From NCBI GenBank assembly GCA_036874045.1, contig CM072342.1, positions 1,510,501-1,574,500 of the forward strand: 64,000 nucleotides of DNA. The letters are read 5' to 3'. This DNA is from Cymodocea nodosa. Taxonomy: Eukaryota > Streptophyta > Magnoliopsida > Alismatales > Cymodoceaceae. Each line of letters opens with the position of its first letter. The first letter of the stretch is position 1. Made by a program: the position numbers and the translations under genes. Positions 1 through 13,260 of the stretch are shown here, piece after piece. The notes under the pieces are model-generated. The model did not search any database, was not told where the DNA came from, and was given only the letters and a program-made list of their open reading frames with translations.

Positions 1-2129
1 ATTCTTATGTAGAGACTAGAACATAATAATATTAATGATAGTGGAGTAGATATTCTACTAAACTTTAAGTCAAAGTACTATAACAAATAATTCAAATGTA
101 ATAAATTTTTGTAATACTAGTTAATTAACGATATAGTTATTTTAGAATGTTCATATAACAATCAATATTAAAAGGATGATAAAAATGAGACCATGGAAAT
201 TATTGAATTTGATGGAGTTATTAATGTTTGGGAATGTATGGGTTGTTTGCTTGACTATTTTTTGTTTAATTTCTAAAGATCATTTTGCTTTCTATTTGTA
301 AGAAAGAAGGATGATGTTTAAAATTAATGAGGAAATAATGATGCTTTAGGGAAGTATTATTGAAAAAAGACTAATACATGAAACCATAATTATAGGAATC
401 AATTTAAGTTTGTCATGAAAATCAGTAGAATGGGTCACCTATCTACTTTAGCAATTAAATGAAAAGATGAGATACCGATGGTATATAGATTTTTTATTGA
501 CTCCAATTTTTTTCTGACGGTAATACCTCCAGAATTATAAATTTATAACCTTTACCACAACCGTCCATAGATCAAAGTATTTCATGGATTGGATTTCACT
601 TGATTGCCTATGGATTTGTTGTGTGTGCGTGGGGTAAAGGTTTTGAGAGTACTAAGTATTTTGTCGGAAGTTCTTTTCTCTATAAATAAGAGGTGACCAT
701 ACTCTTATTGCTATGGATGTTATGGAAAGTGACTGAAGGTGTTAATATTTTTCAACAAGATATATACCATAAAATGACAACTAACAGTTAAACTATAATT
801 ATTGAGATAATTACCTATAAACATAAGTTTATATTTAATAATCAACTTTGTATCTTTATTTTTTTTTCCCTTAGTAATGGATTTTCTGACTAAAGGCATA
901 GATGGTATAGTCGTAAATGAGGGTGGTAAAGCTGGAATTTATCTTAAGTTAAAATTATGGAGGGTTATTATGGAGTCCAATGGATTTAAACTAGATTGAA
1001 CCATGTAATGGATAGGTTTGTTCTCTTTTCATAAAAATAAACACATGGTGTATAAATTTTGCAACAAGATACTATGAACATATAACATAACTAAATATGA
1101 TGGACATGAGATCTTTAAAAATAAAAGATTATCTAGGCCTATAATAAATAAAATGAGGATGTAGTCAAGGTCTCTTGATGGCAAGGGAAGACATCTAAAG
1201 GTAGATTATGACATGCTTCGAACTCAAGGGTTTTGTTCAGACAAAAAGCTCAAAGATAGTTTGAATTGGGTTGTAATGTCTCTTCTTTTGAACTTGTGGG
1301 GGGGCTCAAGTTGACATGGAGCTTCATAGGGGCAACAATTAAGAAGTTTTGAATGCATGTGACAATCAACAAGGTTATACTCAATTTTTGTGAAAGCTTC
1401 ACTTGAAGTGTTCAAGTTTGTTTGTAGGGTAGGCTTGCATGATATGTGGTGCACCTAGAACTCAAAAGGGGATCCCCCTTAACTTACTAGGATTCCATGT
1501 TAATGTAAGATCTGGTATATGATTAGGTTAATCCCTCTCCACCTAACGTTAGGGGTAGGATCTTGTAGGTGGGTTCTAACAGTTCTTGTGATAGAGCAAA
1601 GGTTTCCAATAAGTTGGGAGGCAAGGATGGTGTCATCACAATGGTGGGAAGATGCTGACAACCAGATGCCCTCTTTGGAGAGGGGAGACCTCTATAAGCC
1701 TTTAATGGGCATGGTAGGACTAGGCAATGAGTGGCCAATGCCATCTATTGATTGGCACAAATTGAAATGGCTTTGTCCTTTTGGCATTAGGAACCTTCTG
1801 GAGAACTTTGGTCATGTGCTCTATAACTAGAGGGTTATGCTACAGTTTCTTAGTAGGTAAGGGGGGAGATCGGAGGGTTACAATGAGTTTGATTGAAAGT
1901 GGTCTAGAGAGTTTGGGTATGGAGGAGGGTAATTGTGGTGTGTTTGGTTAGGGAAAGAGCCTTACACATCCAAGTTGCTTAGAGAAGCCAAAGGACACCG
2001 TATAGTTTGATGAGTGTGTTATGTACTTGGTTAGAAGATTGGGCGTCAACATTTAGTCCACATATGCAAGGTAGCAGGGGAGGGAATCACCATAGATGTG
2101 GTGGGATGCATAGGAGCTTATATATCTAT
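1..2129. other. gene-free AT-rich stretch
   Basis: No exon with a recognisable family signature is visible on either strand. Between about 1224 and 2060 the base composition is less AT-rich and carries short open frames with frequent stops. This may be decayed repeat DNA continuous with the LINE relic that follows, but I cannot name it. If the oxygenase gene to the right has its early exons outside the window, this stretch is one of its introns. Confidence 0.5.
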
Positions 2130-2460
2130 TTTCAATTGAGATCCTTTTTAGGAATGTTAGGGGCTTAGATTAGGGATGTTTGAAATTGGAAATTGGAAAT
2201 TGGTCAAATCAATGGTGTGCCAATGCAAATAGCCAAACTAGTGCTCATTTGCCTCCAAGAGTCAGAGCTATCAGCCTTCAATGATGTGATTTGTAGGTCC
2301 GTGGCTGGACTAAGATTTGCAAATTTTGTGGCTAAAACTGCAGTTGGTTTGGCTAGTGGTATACTTATGCCTGTGTGTGCTGGCACACATTTATTAATAT
2401 TTCTCCTGATAATATTTCTATGTACATTTTATGAATTTCTGGTGGTTTAGGGTTAGGAAA
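2130..2460 (+). mobile_element. LINE (non-LTR retrotransposon) endonuclease relic
   Basis: Translation around 2147-2165 gives RNVRGL, and about 2250-2375 gives CLQESELSAFNDVICRS followed by GLRFANFVA and ASGILM. This order is that of the N-terminus of plant LINE ORF2 apurinic endonuclease domains: a W/RNVRGL start, a CLQES/ETKL block, then an AGGIL block. Frameshifts separate the first block from the second and there is no intact downstream reverse transcriptase, so this is a truncated, dead copy. It lies upstream of the oxygenase exons in the same orientation, probably within an intron. Confidence 0.6.
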
Positions 2461-3156
2461 CTCTAAAAAACAATTTCAATAGTGTTAGGGATCCATCAAA
2501 GACCCAGTTAAGCCCAAAAGGGGTCTGGGAACCTTTGGGCATTGCCTAGGAAACAGGTAGGCCTCCAGGTGCCGACCTTAACAACCATGATTAGGATATT
2601 GGTGGTTGGTACCATAAATTCTACTTCTAGGATACCCATTCTTCATCTTGTTTTTCACTTAATGTTTCTGGTAGTATATTTCCCATCATTGGCATATGAC
2701 TACACCGTCTGTTTGATTAAATTGAGCACCACAAATTTGAATCTCTTGAAATATTAATTTCGTTGCATCATTGGCACATTAATGAAATTATCTAATAGAA
2801 TTAGATAGAAGCAGAAAACTGCATGTCTTGTCCAGTTGTCCTGGTTTGTAAAGCCTCGTGCACTTATTTTCTTGTCATGCATTAGTTTAATATCCTATCT
2901 GGCATATTCTAATCTACTTAGAATTATTCTTTTAACTGTCACTGGTTTGTGTGTCCTTTCTTGTCTGGAGTATACAGTATTATATCGTTTTCTTCTGCTA
3001 AGCATCTCTCATTTTTTGGTGTTGATAATAGTAATATTTTTGCTTAGGTTTGAATGTTGTTTTTTGTCTTACAAAGTACTCAGCTGTTGGTTCTTTATTT
3101 CTTCAAATCTGGAAGAAAAAAGTACTCCACTTAAAATATCTGTGTCCCATTTACAG

Positions 3157-6100
3157 GTTTCCATGTGGATGACTCAGAAGTTACGTTGAATGTCTGCTTG
3201 GGAAAGCGATTTTCTGGTGGGGACTTGTTTTTCCGAGGTGTTCGGTGTGAGAAGCACGTAAACTCTGTATCTCAAACTGAGGTATGCCTGTGCCTTAGCT
3301 TGGGTAAATAGCTTTTGATGGCTGTAAATAATATTAGCTATAATTGTCAAATATCGTTTGAGTTATTTCACAAGGAAATGTAGATAATATTATTTATATT
3401 TGTTAAACATCATTTGAATTAGTTCCCAAGCAATTTTTGTGGTCTCTCCCATAGAAAATTTTATAACACAGTTGTATCATTTTTTGATATGTATATTGTT
3501 TATATGCATTTTTTGTGTAAAATGATTTTCTTGTAAGAATTACCCAAGCTATCAAGTATCGATTCTACAGAAAAAGTGACACATCATGTATTAGTGGAAA
3601 TTTCTGTGGAGACATTGCAAAGTCGTAGAAATGTTGAATTTTGACTGAAAAACCTCAAATATCAACTTAATCTTCAAGATAAGATAAAAAAATTATAATA
3701 AATATTTAAATTCAATTAGATTTAATTTCTAGGCAATTATACTAATAAAAAGTCACATGCTAGCTTTTCTGCACCTGTCTGTGTATTTCTTTTGCCTTTT
3801 CTTATATAGCAATGGTTGATGTCAAGTTGGTACTCTACCTACATGATCATCAACTTATGTAGCATGCATAAAATTTGCTTCTTATGAAAGGACTAATCAA
3901 CTTGTGTTGCTCTTGATCTTCTTTTTCAGATGGTTCCCTGTATGCAATTCGTCCACCATTACCACCCCCATTACCACTACCATCATCATTGTCATCTGAT
4001 AGGAAAGTAGTGTCATATTTACTTTTGCCATCTAATCCTGAAGTTTTCTCATAGGAATGCTCAGATAAGCTAATGTATTCTTCTACATTGACATGTATTA
4101 CCTTAGAAATTATTTCGCTTAGCCTACCTCCAGCTTCATCCAAAATTGGCTTCCCGTTTCCTTTAACCCATTCTATTGCTGGATTGCCACTACTTGAATT
4201 TCTATATGAAATACAACATTAGTTGGATTTAACTTTTCTCTATCCACTCTCTTTGCAATGTGCTTCATTTGGAGTTTCATATTGAAGTGCGTAAATACCA
4301 GGTCATTCATTCTGTTGCTCCTTCTGGTATGAATGAGATTAAAGGTGCTCCAATTTTGTTTAGACCTCGAAGTTGAGGCAATTTGATACAAAACTTTCAA
4401 TGTAATCCTTCCCAGAGTTGGTGCATCTATTCCATAAATGTGCTACCATTCAGCTGCAACGTAAAAACCCATATTAAATTAATAGAAAAAGTGCATTTCG
4501 TATGATGGAATATAATTTTATAGGAACATCTTGTGGCAAAACTGATATGGCCTTGGATGACTACATGTGTCGCAAAACCACTCATCTGTTCTCTATACAA
4601 TCTTATTTCGTTCAATGCATCAATCTAAACTTCAACATCAAGTTCAAACTTGCATGGTCTTCAAAGCTGTCAACGGATCAGTATGCCTCCTAGATCATGG
4701 CTATATTGATACTGTAGCTTTAAATAGTATACTACAAGGATAAATAGACATGATGTCAAAACACTAAAATGAAGATTTCTTGGACTTGTGATCCCAGAGA
4801 TTAGAAGGGAGAAAGTGAACTTGGCTATGCTATAGTTGCAGAACTTTTCATGGTAAGATGTGTGGATGAAGAAGGTGGTTGATATGTTCTTTTGCCGGAA
4901 GTGACATTGATTCAGTTGTAGCTATGGTTTACTGGTTTTATCTGTTCACAAGTATTTGAATTGCTCTGTTTTTGTTGTTCTTTACCTTTCAGATTTTCTC
5001 TTCTTGGTCCTCTTTGAAAGATGATTTTACCACCTTATCATGTTGGTAGGCTTTTTTTTTATAATTATTGGTTGTTTACATAAAATCTTCACACTTCTTA
5101 GAGTTAGTAGTACCTTTTGTTGAACTTGTGAAATGTATATATTGTCAATGACTGGAGTTTTGCAATTTTTATATAGAAATCCATATTTGTGCTTTCCAAT
5201 CCTGCATTTGTTCATACAATTTTGTTAATGTTCTATTGTTCTTTTGGCATAGATATGAAAGTTAAACGTCTGTAATTGCAGGAAGCGTTTGATTACTCTC
5301 ATGTTCCTGGACAAGCTTTACTCCATCGTGGCCGCCACCGTCATGGGGCACATGCCACAACATCTGGACATAGAATAAATTTGCTCATGTGGTGTAGAAG
5401 GTATATCTTTTTTTCTCACGTTCCTGGTGATTACTTCTATAATTATTTGTGAAAGTTAATCTTTGTTGAATGCCATTTTTAAGATAGAAATTTTACACTG
5501 TTGATGTCCCAAATCATGAATGAGATCCTTCCACGTTTTTTTGTGTGTTTGAACCTGAAATTCAGTGATCCAGACATACTTTTCAGTGCCTTGGTAGTTA
5601 CATTTTTCCAATCAAAACTCTTGTAAATGCACTATAAACTTGTGATAATGAAAAGTCATTTTCCAAAACAAATGATGATGATCACGTGCTTTGTACTTTT
5701 ATTTTTTTCCATTTTATTTTGGTTAATTAATTTTTCTTTTCTGAGCAATGATTTTTCATAATTTTACATATCATCAGTTTTTAACTGTTCTGGTGAGATA
5801 CGAATAGTTAAGGGAAAGAAGAGCAATTGAACTTCTAGGTCCATTAAAAACATTTATGATAAAATGTGGATTTAAACATAATCATGCAAAAGTTATGCAT
5901 AAGTTGTCATTTACCAATAGACTTTAATAATCTGTACGTCTCCAAGATGTGGATTTGTTTGGAAAATAATGTTGTTTTTGACAAATATGCTTTTCACAAA
6001 ATGTGGATTTGGTGAGACCCCTGAACTAAACCGGGTCTTCCCACAAAATTTCATCCGCCTGGTTGGGTGGTGTCTTTTTGATACCGATACTGACTAGATT

Positions 6101-7172
6101 TTTATTATGAGCAATCAGCATTAACAAATGGATTTTTACGAGTTTGCATGCCTTATTCTGCATAACTTTCTTCACTAGTTAATGCTCCTAATTCTTGTGC
6201 TGTTCTGTTTTGGCATTCGGTGTTAAATTTTCATATATCATTTCAGTTTTTTATCACATTGCAGTTCCTTTTGATGGTTATCTATCTGAACGCACTTATT
6301 CATAACCTGACGGTGGTAAACTCTTGCCTTTCATCGAATGTACTGAGGGGCTTCCTCTAGCAGTGTCCTTCACTTATTTTGATTCAACATTCAAGTGGTA
6401 TTGTAGACTGATGAATCTTGACATTTGAATCCTTGGTCCTACCATCAGAAGCTGCTTCCTGTGTTTTTTTTTTTACCTTCAATCTTTATTTCTTCCTTGA
6501 AAAATGTTTAATCAATTAAATAAGCTTGAAATATCAAATGGGACATCGTCCAGAGCTTATTCTCACTTTCTTTTTTCGGTGGGAATTAAGATGGTTATGT
6601 TTCTCTGAAGTAAGTGTTTCATATTTTTGTTAACCATGTGCTAATGGACGTATTGGTAAATGTTGTAAAAGAGATTGCTAGGCTAGCTCTGAGCTTGATT
6701 ATCATTTTATTCTCTAAGAATGGAAATTTGATAATATTACTGCAAATTTTTACCAGCTTCTAGTAAGGATACATGCTTATTTATGTCCACGCTTGCGATC
6801 ACCTAAAGCATTTGGAAAATTTTATGTTAGAAAAATCTTACTGCTTATGATTAGCAGTAATGAGTGCCGGAAAAGTGCTGGCTACCTAAAACATGCTTAT
6901 GATTAGTAATTTGTACACTGATCCACTGTTTTGCCAAAACACAGTTCAGTTTTCAGAGAGATGAAGAAGTATCAGAAGGATTTTTCAAGTTGGTGTGGGG
7001 AGTGCCAACGTGAGAAGAAGGAAAGGCAACGTCAATCTGTTGCTGCTACAAAACTGGTATCTAGAATACATACAAGACTTATTATATAATGTTGTTTGTC
7101 TGCATTTTTGTGATACATATGCGACCTGACATCCATTGTTTGCTTTGTCTGCAGGCGTTTCTTAGAAGATAG
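3157..7172 (+). CDS. 2-oxoglutarate/Fe(II)-dependent oxygenase family protein, C-terminal exons
   Basis: Four spliced exons, 3157-3281, 5282-5400, 6945-7056 and 7155-7172 (stop TAG), join in one frame with GT/AG borders. The product resembles the uncharacterised plant oxygenases of the At1g22950/At3g18210 type, which carry a prolyl-4-hydroxylase-like double-stranded beta-helix. Visible are FHVDDSEVTLNVCLGK with the H-x-D iron ligands, a FSGGDLFFRG strand, HVPGQALLHRGRHRHGA, and GHRINLLMWCRSS with the distal His and the Arg expected to hold 2-oxoglutarate. A Cys/Lys-rich tail (SWCGECQREKKERQ) follows. The first exon opens with two bases of a split codon, so earlier exons exist but none is recognisable between 1 and 3156; the gene is partial. 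Its 1.9-kb intron 3282-5281 contains an antisense hAT relic. The substrate is not known. Confidence 0.9.
3850..4680 (-). mobile_element. hAT transposase relic (DUF659/hAT dimerisation region)
   Basis: Read on the minus strand, 4440-4173 translates to APTLGRITLKVLYQIAST, then SKQNWSTFNLIHTRRSNR and DLVFTHFNMKLQMKHI. This is the hAT C-terminal dimerisation signature (…SSSACERNWSTF…HTKRRNRL…LVFVHYNLRL…). Upstream, 4615-4530 gives NEIRLYREQMSGFA, matching the block before the dimerisation domain. Downstream, 4143-3850 encodes an acidic, Gly/Asn-rich tail (DDNDDGSGNGGGNGG) typical of these proteins. A TAG sits in the conserved AAEWW block and a frameshift separates the last two segments, so the copy is inactive. 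It is antisense within an intron of the oxygenase gene. No terminal inverted repeats or 8-bp target duplication were located. Confidence 0.75.
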
Positions 7173-9254
7173 GGAAAATCCATGGTCTAAAGCATTCCAA
7201 TCTTACATGGGTGTTGTATATTTATAGGATCGCCCTTTGATGCCAAAAATGTGGTGCTCATCCAAATTTCTTTTTCCACATGCCAACATTTCATTTGAAG
7301 ACGTAAAAAATGTGTAGATGCAAGAATTACATATTGGTAGCATATGATGTCCTCTTCCGTCAAATTGCGTTGTTGAGCTTGTGAGATTAAACTTTGTAAC
7401 ATCTTTTTCTGAAAGCATTCTCGACAATGTTGATCAACAAAATGGCGTATTTGCCTATTGTTCACGTTATATTTATTTTTCTATCAGCAAATATCTGAAA
7501 ATATTTAAGGGCCATTTATATGTCGTAAGGAACGATGCCATTGAGGTCTGGGTGGACCTAACATTGCCGGCCAACATTTTATAGAAAATATCAAGCCGCA
7601 TACAGCATGTCTATTATCCCGTTATTCTTATGGATGTTATGTTGTTCACTTGTTAAGAACAGCATATCGTTGGCTTTACGCAGGTTTAAACTTGTCCGGT
7701 TCAGAAAGAAAGAGGATGATGACGTTGAATTGCTGGTTTATCTATGTGAGATCAGATGAGAAGACTACGTGGACCTAGGAACGATCTGATTCACTTGTAT
7801 AGAAGTGTCGAAGAACGTTATTCAGAAATCCTTTGTCGACCATAAGTTCTTGCGTAAAAATGTGCTGCACCGATAGCCTGACAGTTGGGGAAAGCATGTG
7901 GAGATGACCGAAGTGTTCTGTTGGTTGGGCTTATTTTTTATTTTCCTTGTTTCCATCAAGCAATAACAATCCTGATTCTTGTGACTACTGCAGCTAAAAC
8001 CAGTAGACAATACTTATGTAACATGATTCAAAGGGATTATATTTACGGTGATTGCCGGGAAAAGATGCTGTATGGTGCCATCTTGAGGATACTTATGCTT
8101 TATAACGTAGATAATGTGAGTTTTTTTATAATGATGGTGGTTTGCATTTGCTAAGATTTGAACTTTGGTGCAAGTTAGATTACTACTGCTTCTGAATAAT
8201 TGAGTTATTACAGTAGATAATGCCAGTTAATCTGTAAGTACTTCATTTTTTTTCCAGACATAACGTTGTCAATGATATTTTATTTATATTCTTATGCTTT
8301 TATTTTTTTTGCAATTTCTGTTTGATTTTGAAACAGTTGCAGACACACGGCAAGACCGCAAGAAACAAATGAAACCATTCTTATAAAGCATTTAAGAGCG
8401 TATGTATGTCCTTACCGACGTTATGGCCTACCAACTTTTATCATATACATATACTTGTGATTATAATTCACGTAACAATTTCTTCAGCTGTTCGCCGGGC
8501 ATCGTTGCTAGCGGCATCTACGATAAAAGTAAGTACCATTTTTGTCACCTTTTTCAAAATACCATTTTCCGACATTGTCACCGCTTTCATTTAAGTTTGT
8601 ATCTAAAACCCTTTTTTTTATTATATTAATAGTATTTTTGCTTGGATTTAAACTTAAGCTTTTGTACCTGGTAAATTTTACATGAGAAGGGAAGCTTTCT
8701 TGCATTAATTGGTAATTGGTTTTTTTGATAATAATAGTATTTTTATTTGAATTCAAATCTAAGATCAGAAGTGAAAGACTTATACTGTGCTTGTTAAATA
8801 GCCACTGCTAAGAAGAGTTGAAAGATACAAGCTCTTTCATGGTTAAACCAATTTGTTTTAGGATGTACGGTAAAGAGGTCATTAATTGTAGCTTTTAAAT
8901 CTACGTAGAAGTTATTATTATTTATTAAAACAAATTGCTCTTAGTTATAAAAAATTACAGTAGAGAGAACTGACGTACTCAACCTGTTCTATCTTATTGC
9001 CGGTTGACGTAAATCTTTTTGTAATTAGGAAAGAACTGCAATGTATTGTCATTTACTGTTGTAGTAAACGTAGGCACCAGATCTGTGAAACATAGCGTCA
9101 CTATAGATTGATTCCGCTGTGACGAAGATAATCCAATCATCCATCATTAGCGAACATCTTGATTTGGTTTGTACCATTGGTGTTATGATCGGGTATCTTG
9201 GAGATTATGTTTGCAGTGGTACGGTGGAGGAGAAGAAGCTTTTGAATTTAAATC
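7173..9254. other. intergenic, nothing recognised
   Basis: Downstream of the oxygenase stop codon. The first few hundred bases should contain its 3' UTR. Short open frames occur on both strands, but none shows a known domain, codon structure or splice-linked continuation. Confidence 0.5.
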
Positions 9255-9334
9255 TAATAAAATATATTATCATCCAATAAAAAATATTATCATCTAATAA
9301 AAAATATTATCATCCAATAAAAAATATTATCATT
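9255..9334. repeat. AT-rich 20-bp tandem repeat, four copies
   Basis: The unit AATAAAAAATATTATCATC(C/T) is repeated four times with one or two substitutions per copy. It is followed directly by TATAAAAGCACG. It is a simple local array with no coding content. Confidence 0.9.
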
Positions 9335-11456
9335 ATAAAAGCACGTCTGCGCACAGACAAAACGCCATCGATGCGAGTGTAGTAGATAAATGGTCATCCT
9401 ACCGACTTGTTTTATTCCTGATACAAAGCGGAAAGGTGTCTTGAACAAAGGGGAAAAATTGATGTGTAGAAGTAAGAAAATGTGTAGAAAAGACACGGAA
9501 CAGAAAAGAACGTGTATCTGCACTTTCCCCGTACGTACATAACTCCGTGAACTTTGGAGCATATACTTGCACTAAATACATGATTAATGGATACACCCCC
9601 AATCCTAAGAGAGTGTCATCTGTCCATCCTTAATCAATTGATGGTAGAAATATTGACAACTCAAACCACAAGCATTCGAACATGCATCTTATTAATCCTA
9701 ATATTCTTTTACGGTCAAAATGTAGGCTGCGCTTTGTTCACGGCATGGAAAAATCCGATTACCCGAAATCAGGAATGCTTTCGATGTTAAACGGTTGTGC
9801 TCAAATTTAGATTTTTAAATTTTTATTTTCGGATTCATATTTTCATATAAAATGTTTTAAGAATCGGATTTTCGCGTAAAACATTTCCTTGGCGACTTCT
9901 GGTTTTTCCGCACACTCGATCGATCTGTGACGAGAACAGAAAGACGAAAAGAAGGATAAATCGGGGCTTGGCGTTCGGAATATTTTTTTAAATGGAAGAC
10001 ATAATATATAATAGTGTGATCATTATAAAAATGATAAAATATCATATCATTACGACCAAAAAGATGCGGGGTGGGTGGAAAGACGGGCACGTCGGCAATT
10101 GCCTTCCGTTGAATCTCCGCATTTGATTAGAAAATCTCTCAATTAGTCGTATCATGCAATTACATTATAGCAATTTCACGTAGAAGTTAGATATATTATA
10201 TCACTTTACTTTTTCTCTTAAATATATAGTAATCGAATCATAAATCTTTATACAAGCTGATATATTTATAATAAAAAAATCTATTATATGACACAAAAGT
10301 TAACATGAAGAGTGAGAGCAATCTTCTTGAAAAACACATACTGCCTTGGCTTGAGCTGTCGGAATGAGATGCCGTTGATAGTATTTCTTATTAATTTTAT
10401 GAAAGTCCCCCTTTGTTTGTAGTGAAAACACAGGGATTTATTATAATTTGTTCTGAATTCTCGTGCCAAACTGATTTCTAGCTCAACGTTAAATAATTTG
10501 GAGCGTTTCAACCTACCATCGTCTTCATCCATTTCTTTTTCTTGGTAGCGAACAGAATAGGAGACAGAAGATGATATAATAAATACGAGAAGTGTAAAGA
10601 AGAGAGAGATGTTTTTAAATAGAGAGCGGAAGCTGACGTAACGTTTGCTTTACCAGGATCTGGAGCATAAGATACATATCACTGGTAGGGAAAAATATTA
10701 AAATAAAAATAAAATTTGAATTTACATGATGATAAATCTTTTTATCAGAAATTGAAAATTTTGTACGGTGAAGATTAATTCATCTGCGATTAAGTAATTA
10801 AAACCTGCACGCGATTCCTTAATAGAAAAGCGCCACGCATATATTTCGTTAACGATGATACTCTATGAACGGGAAGACCAGCCCGACACACATTTAGAAA
10901 GACCGAATCTTAACTGGAAAACGAAAAGACCAAAGCTCTCTTTGTTCGTATGCTTTTCGTAAGAAGCTGAGCTGGCCTTTTCTCTTATAAAATAATCTGG
11001 AGATCATGCGAGTCTTCTGCGACAACGGGCCATGAAAAGACTTGTCGCCGTCCTGGTACACGGTACAGATTCTTTCTTTCTCACTTAAATCTGTCATGAG
11101 CTCTTGTGGCGTAACTGGGTGACTGGTTTTACCGTTCCAGTACGTCCTACTGCTCGGATTCCTCGGATCGCCGTCGCCGTCGTCTGTCCGGTGAGGTTTG
11201 GCTTCTATGCAACCGGAGACGGCCGCCGCGGCGTCAGCCCAAACTTGCATTTTCCGTTGCATACTAGTAGCAGCGTACGCATTCTTTGCTGAGATTTGTA
11301 CTCCGCCGATGATATATAAAAATTGTAACTAACTGTTATTAAAAAAAATCTAGTTTTTAAATAATTTCAAAAAAGTTCAAAATCTGAAATAAAATAAGAG
11401 TAACCCCAACTTTGATCAATCGACAAATCTATTGTGGTTGCATGCATGCAACTATA

Positions 11457-11491
<35 letters not shown>

Positions 11492-12874
11492 GTCGTCGTC
11501 GTCGTTATCATCATCATTGATAATGATGGTTATATTTGGGGGAAAGTAGGAATCTCTTCCTGTATATATCATGAGAAGGAAGATGATAACTTTGAATCGT
11601 TTGTTTCTATTTTTTATAGTGATTAGCGTGTTGATATCATGAACTTTACCATGTTAACATTTAACCGTCTTGAACTTCAAAATGAACCGCTTTAGTACCT
11701 AACCTTTCATTTTATAACACTCAAGACTCCTTTCAATACATTCCAGTATCAGATTAAAGATGACATAAATCCAGGTCTTTGATAATGTAATTTATTGCCC
11801 AGTGTCACAAAAGAAAAGTTTAATTAAATACCGAAGTGATTGGTAATTTAGTAAAGCTTATGTAATCTATATATGAACATGATAGATAAATTTTTTTTAC
11901 ACAGATCATGTTCATGATGTAAACAAGCAAGCACCAGTGATGGAACTGAATAATCTGAGCTTAATATGCCAACTCCATGCTTCCGGGCAAAACTTGATCT
12001 CCTGTTTCCAATAAAGCAAATCTAATGATCAGTATTTGACACAGGCGTACGAAAAGTTTTTTTACGCTAACAATTTCTAAAAGTTGAAGTAAAACATCTT
12101 TCATACCCTGGCCTTTAATTTAAAGACCACCAAAATGAAAATACTTAAGATATCTACTGTGAATGAAATTAATTTAATCAGTACTTAGCATATTTTTCTA
12201 ATTCCAACAGTCATCGATCTTAAATCGATCGAGCGTATTATTTAATTTATCTACACAAGGGATCTCTATTTTTTTTCAAATATATATAAACTGTCTGCGG
12301 TAACTGAAGTATTTATTAAATAGTTTATATTCTGTGCATGTCATGTTGTGGAAGATTACTTCTAGAGTTCTCTTCTAATCATGAAGGAAAAACGAAAAAG
12401 AAGCAACCAGAGAATGATTTATAGAAACCATGGCATGCGCCTTGTCTTCAAGGCCAGATGCCACTTCTTCCAGCTTTCACGAAGATTTAATTTAAACATG
12501 TTTATGCTATCATTATCAACAACTCATTACGAGCAAGAGTAAGCAATTGATATTAGCCAAGAACAATCACAACTCTTAAGTATTGGAGTAACATGCACAA
12601 GGTTGATGACTAGGGGGTCTCTCTTACTATCTCTTTGATTGCGAGTTTTAAATCCGTGGGGAAAAAAAAATCAAGATTTGAAGCTGTGGAAAATCTTAAC
12701 TTTGAAAAAAAAAAAAAAAACCAAGTATTAGCATGAACCTTCGATTTGGAACGATAATAACACCACCAGCACCGATCTATATATGTATATATCCAAAGAT
12801 GTCATCAAATCAAGGGCAAAACTCTGAGACCGAGCAGGGGGGAGGGAAATTGTTGGGATTAGAAAGGGGCTGAA
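9335..12874. other. intergenic, simple repeats and one unassigned open frame
   Basis: Mostly AT-rich. A GC-richer segment at 10894-11262 holds a 122-codon open frame on the minus strand that I do not recognise; it has no splice partners and is treated as doubtful. A composite trinucleotide microsatellite lies at 11459-11519 and an A-tract at 12704-12720. Confidence 0.4.
11459..11519. repeat. composite trinucleotide microsatellite
   Basis: About ten TTA units run directly into four to five GTC units and then ATC units. The change of motif within one tract suggests successive expansion of interrupted units. It does not lie in a recognised gene. Confidence 0.95.
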
Positions 12875-12981
12875 GGTGATGATGACAGAAGCATAGAGAG
12901 CACAAAGGAGAGAGGTGCAGGTCTCTCCCAAAAGCACCTCTTCATCTGTGCTCTCTATCTTCTGTCAACAGCAGCATCACC
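12875..12981 (-). ncRNA. MIR156/MIR157 precursor hairpin
   Basis: On the minus strand a 21-nt 5'-arm sequence begins TTGACAGAAG and ends GAGAGCAC (12968-12948), which is the miR157 form of the miR156 family. The 3' arm at 12903-12881 begins GTGCTCTCTAT and ends CTTCTGTCATC, the expected star strand. It pairs fully except for one bulged G, as is usual in this family. The stem extends outward (GGTGAT with ATCACC) and inward (AGAGGTGC with GCACCTCT). miR156/157 represses SPL transcription factors and controls the juvenile-to-adult phase change. The hairpin lies about 280 nt downstream of a good minus-strand TATA box, as expected for a Pol II primary transcript. No protein-coding frame in this region is credible. 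Confidence 0.94.
12948..12968 (-). ncRNA. mature miR157-type miR156
   Basis: The mature 21-mer lies on the 5' arm of the hairpin, starts with U and ends in GAGAGCAC. These match the conserved miR157a class, which targets the SBP-box region of SPL mRNAs. The position was assigned by recognising the family sequence. Confidence 0.92.
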
Positions 12982-13260
12982 ATGCGCAGGCCTCGCCTCC
13001 TCTTCCAAACACGTAAAAACTTCCGAGCCCGCCCGGAGGAAGGACAAGGAAGACCACCCACACGAAGCATGCAGCAGAGAAGAAGAAAGCTTAATAAGCA
13101 CAAGAAAGAAGGCTGCAGGTCATGGAACATCGAGAATGCATAAATAACACAAGTGATCGGAAGAAGGGGAAAGAGGAGGAGGGGATCGATGGTGTATGAG
13201 AGACGTCTCGGGCTTCTTCACAGGTGATGGATGAAAAGAGGGGGAACACCACAAGGCCTG

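Noticed and set aside
9255..9334. Regular 20-bp units considered as a CRISPR-like array
   Set aside because: Units are contiguous with no spacers and the genome is a plant; it is a plain tandem repeat.
10894..11262. 122-codon minus-strand frame in a GC-richer patch, with a faint WW-domain-like RTYWNGKTS segment
   Set aside because: The resemblance lacks the defining second Trp and there is no splice continuation, so it is not supported as a gene.
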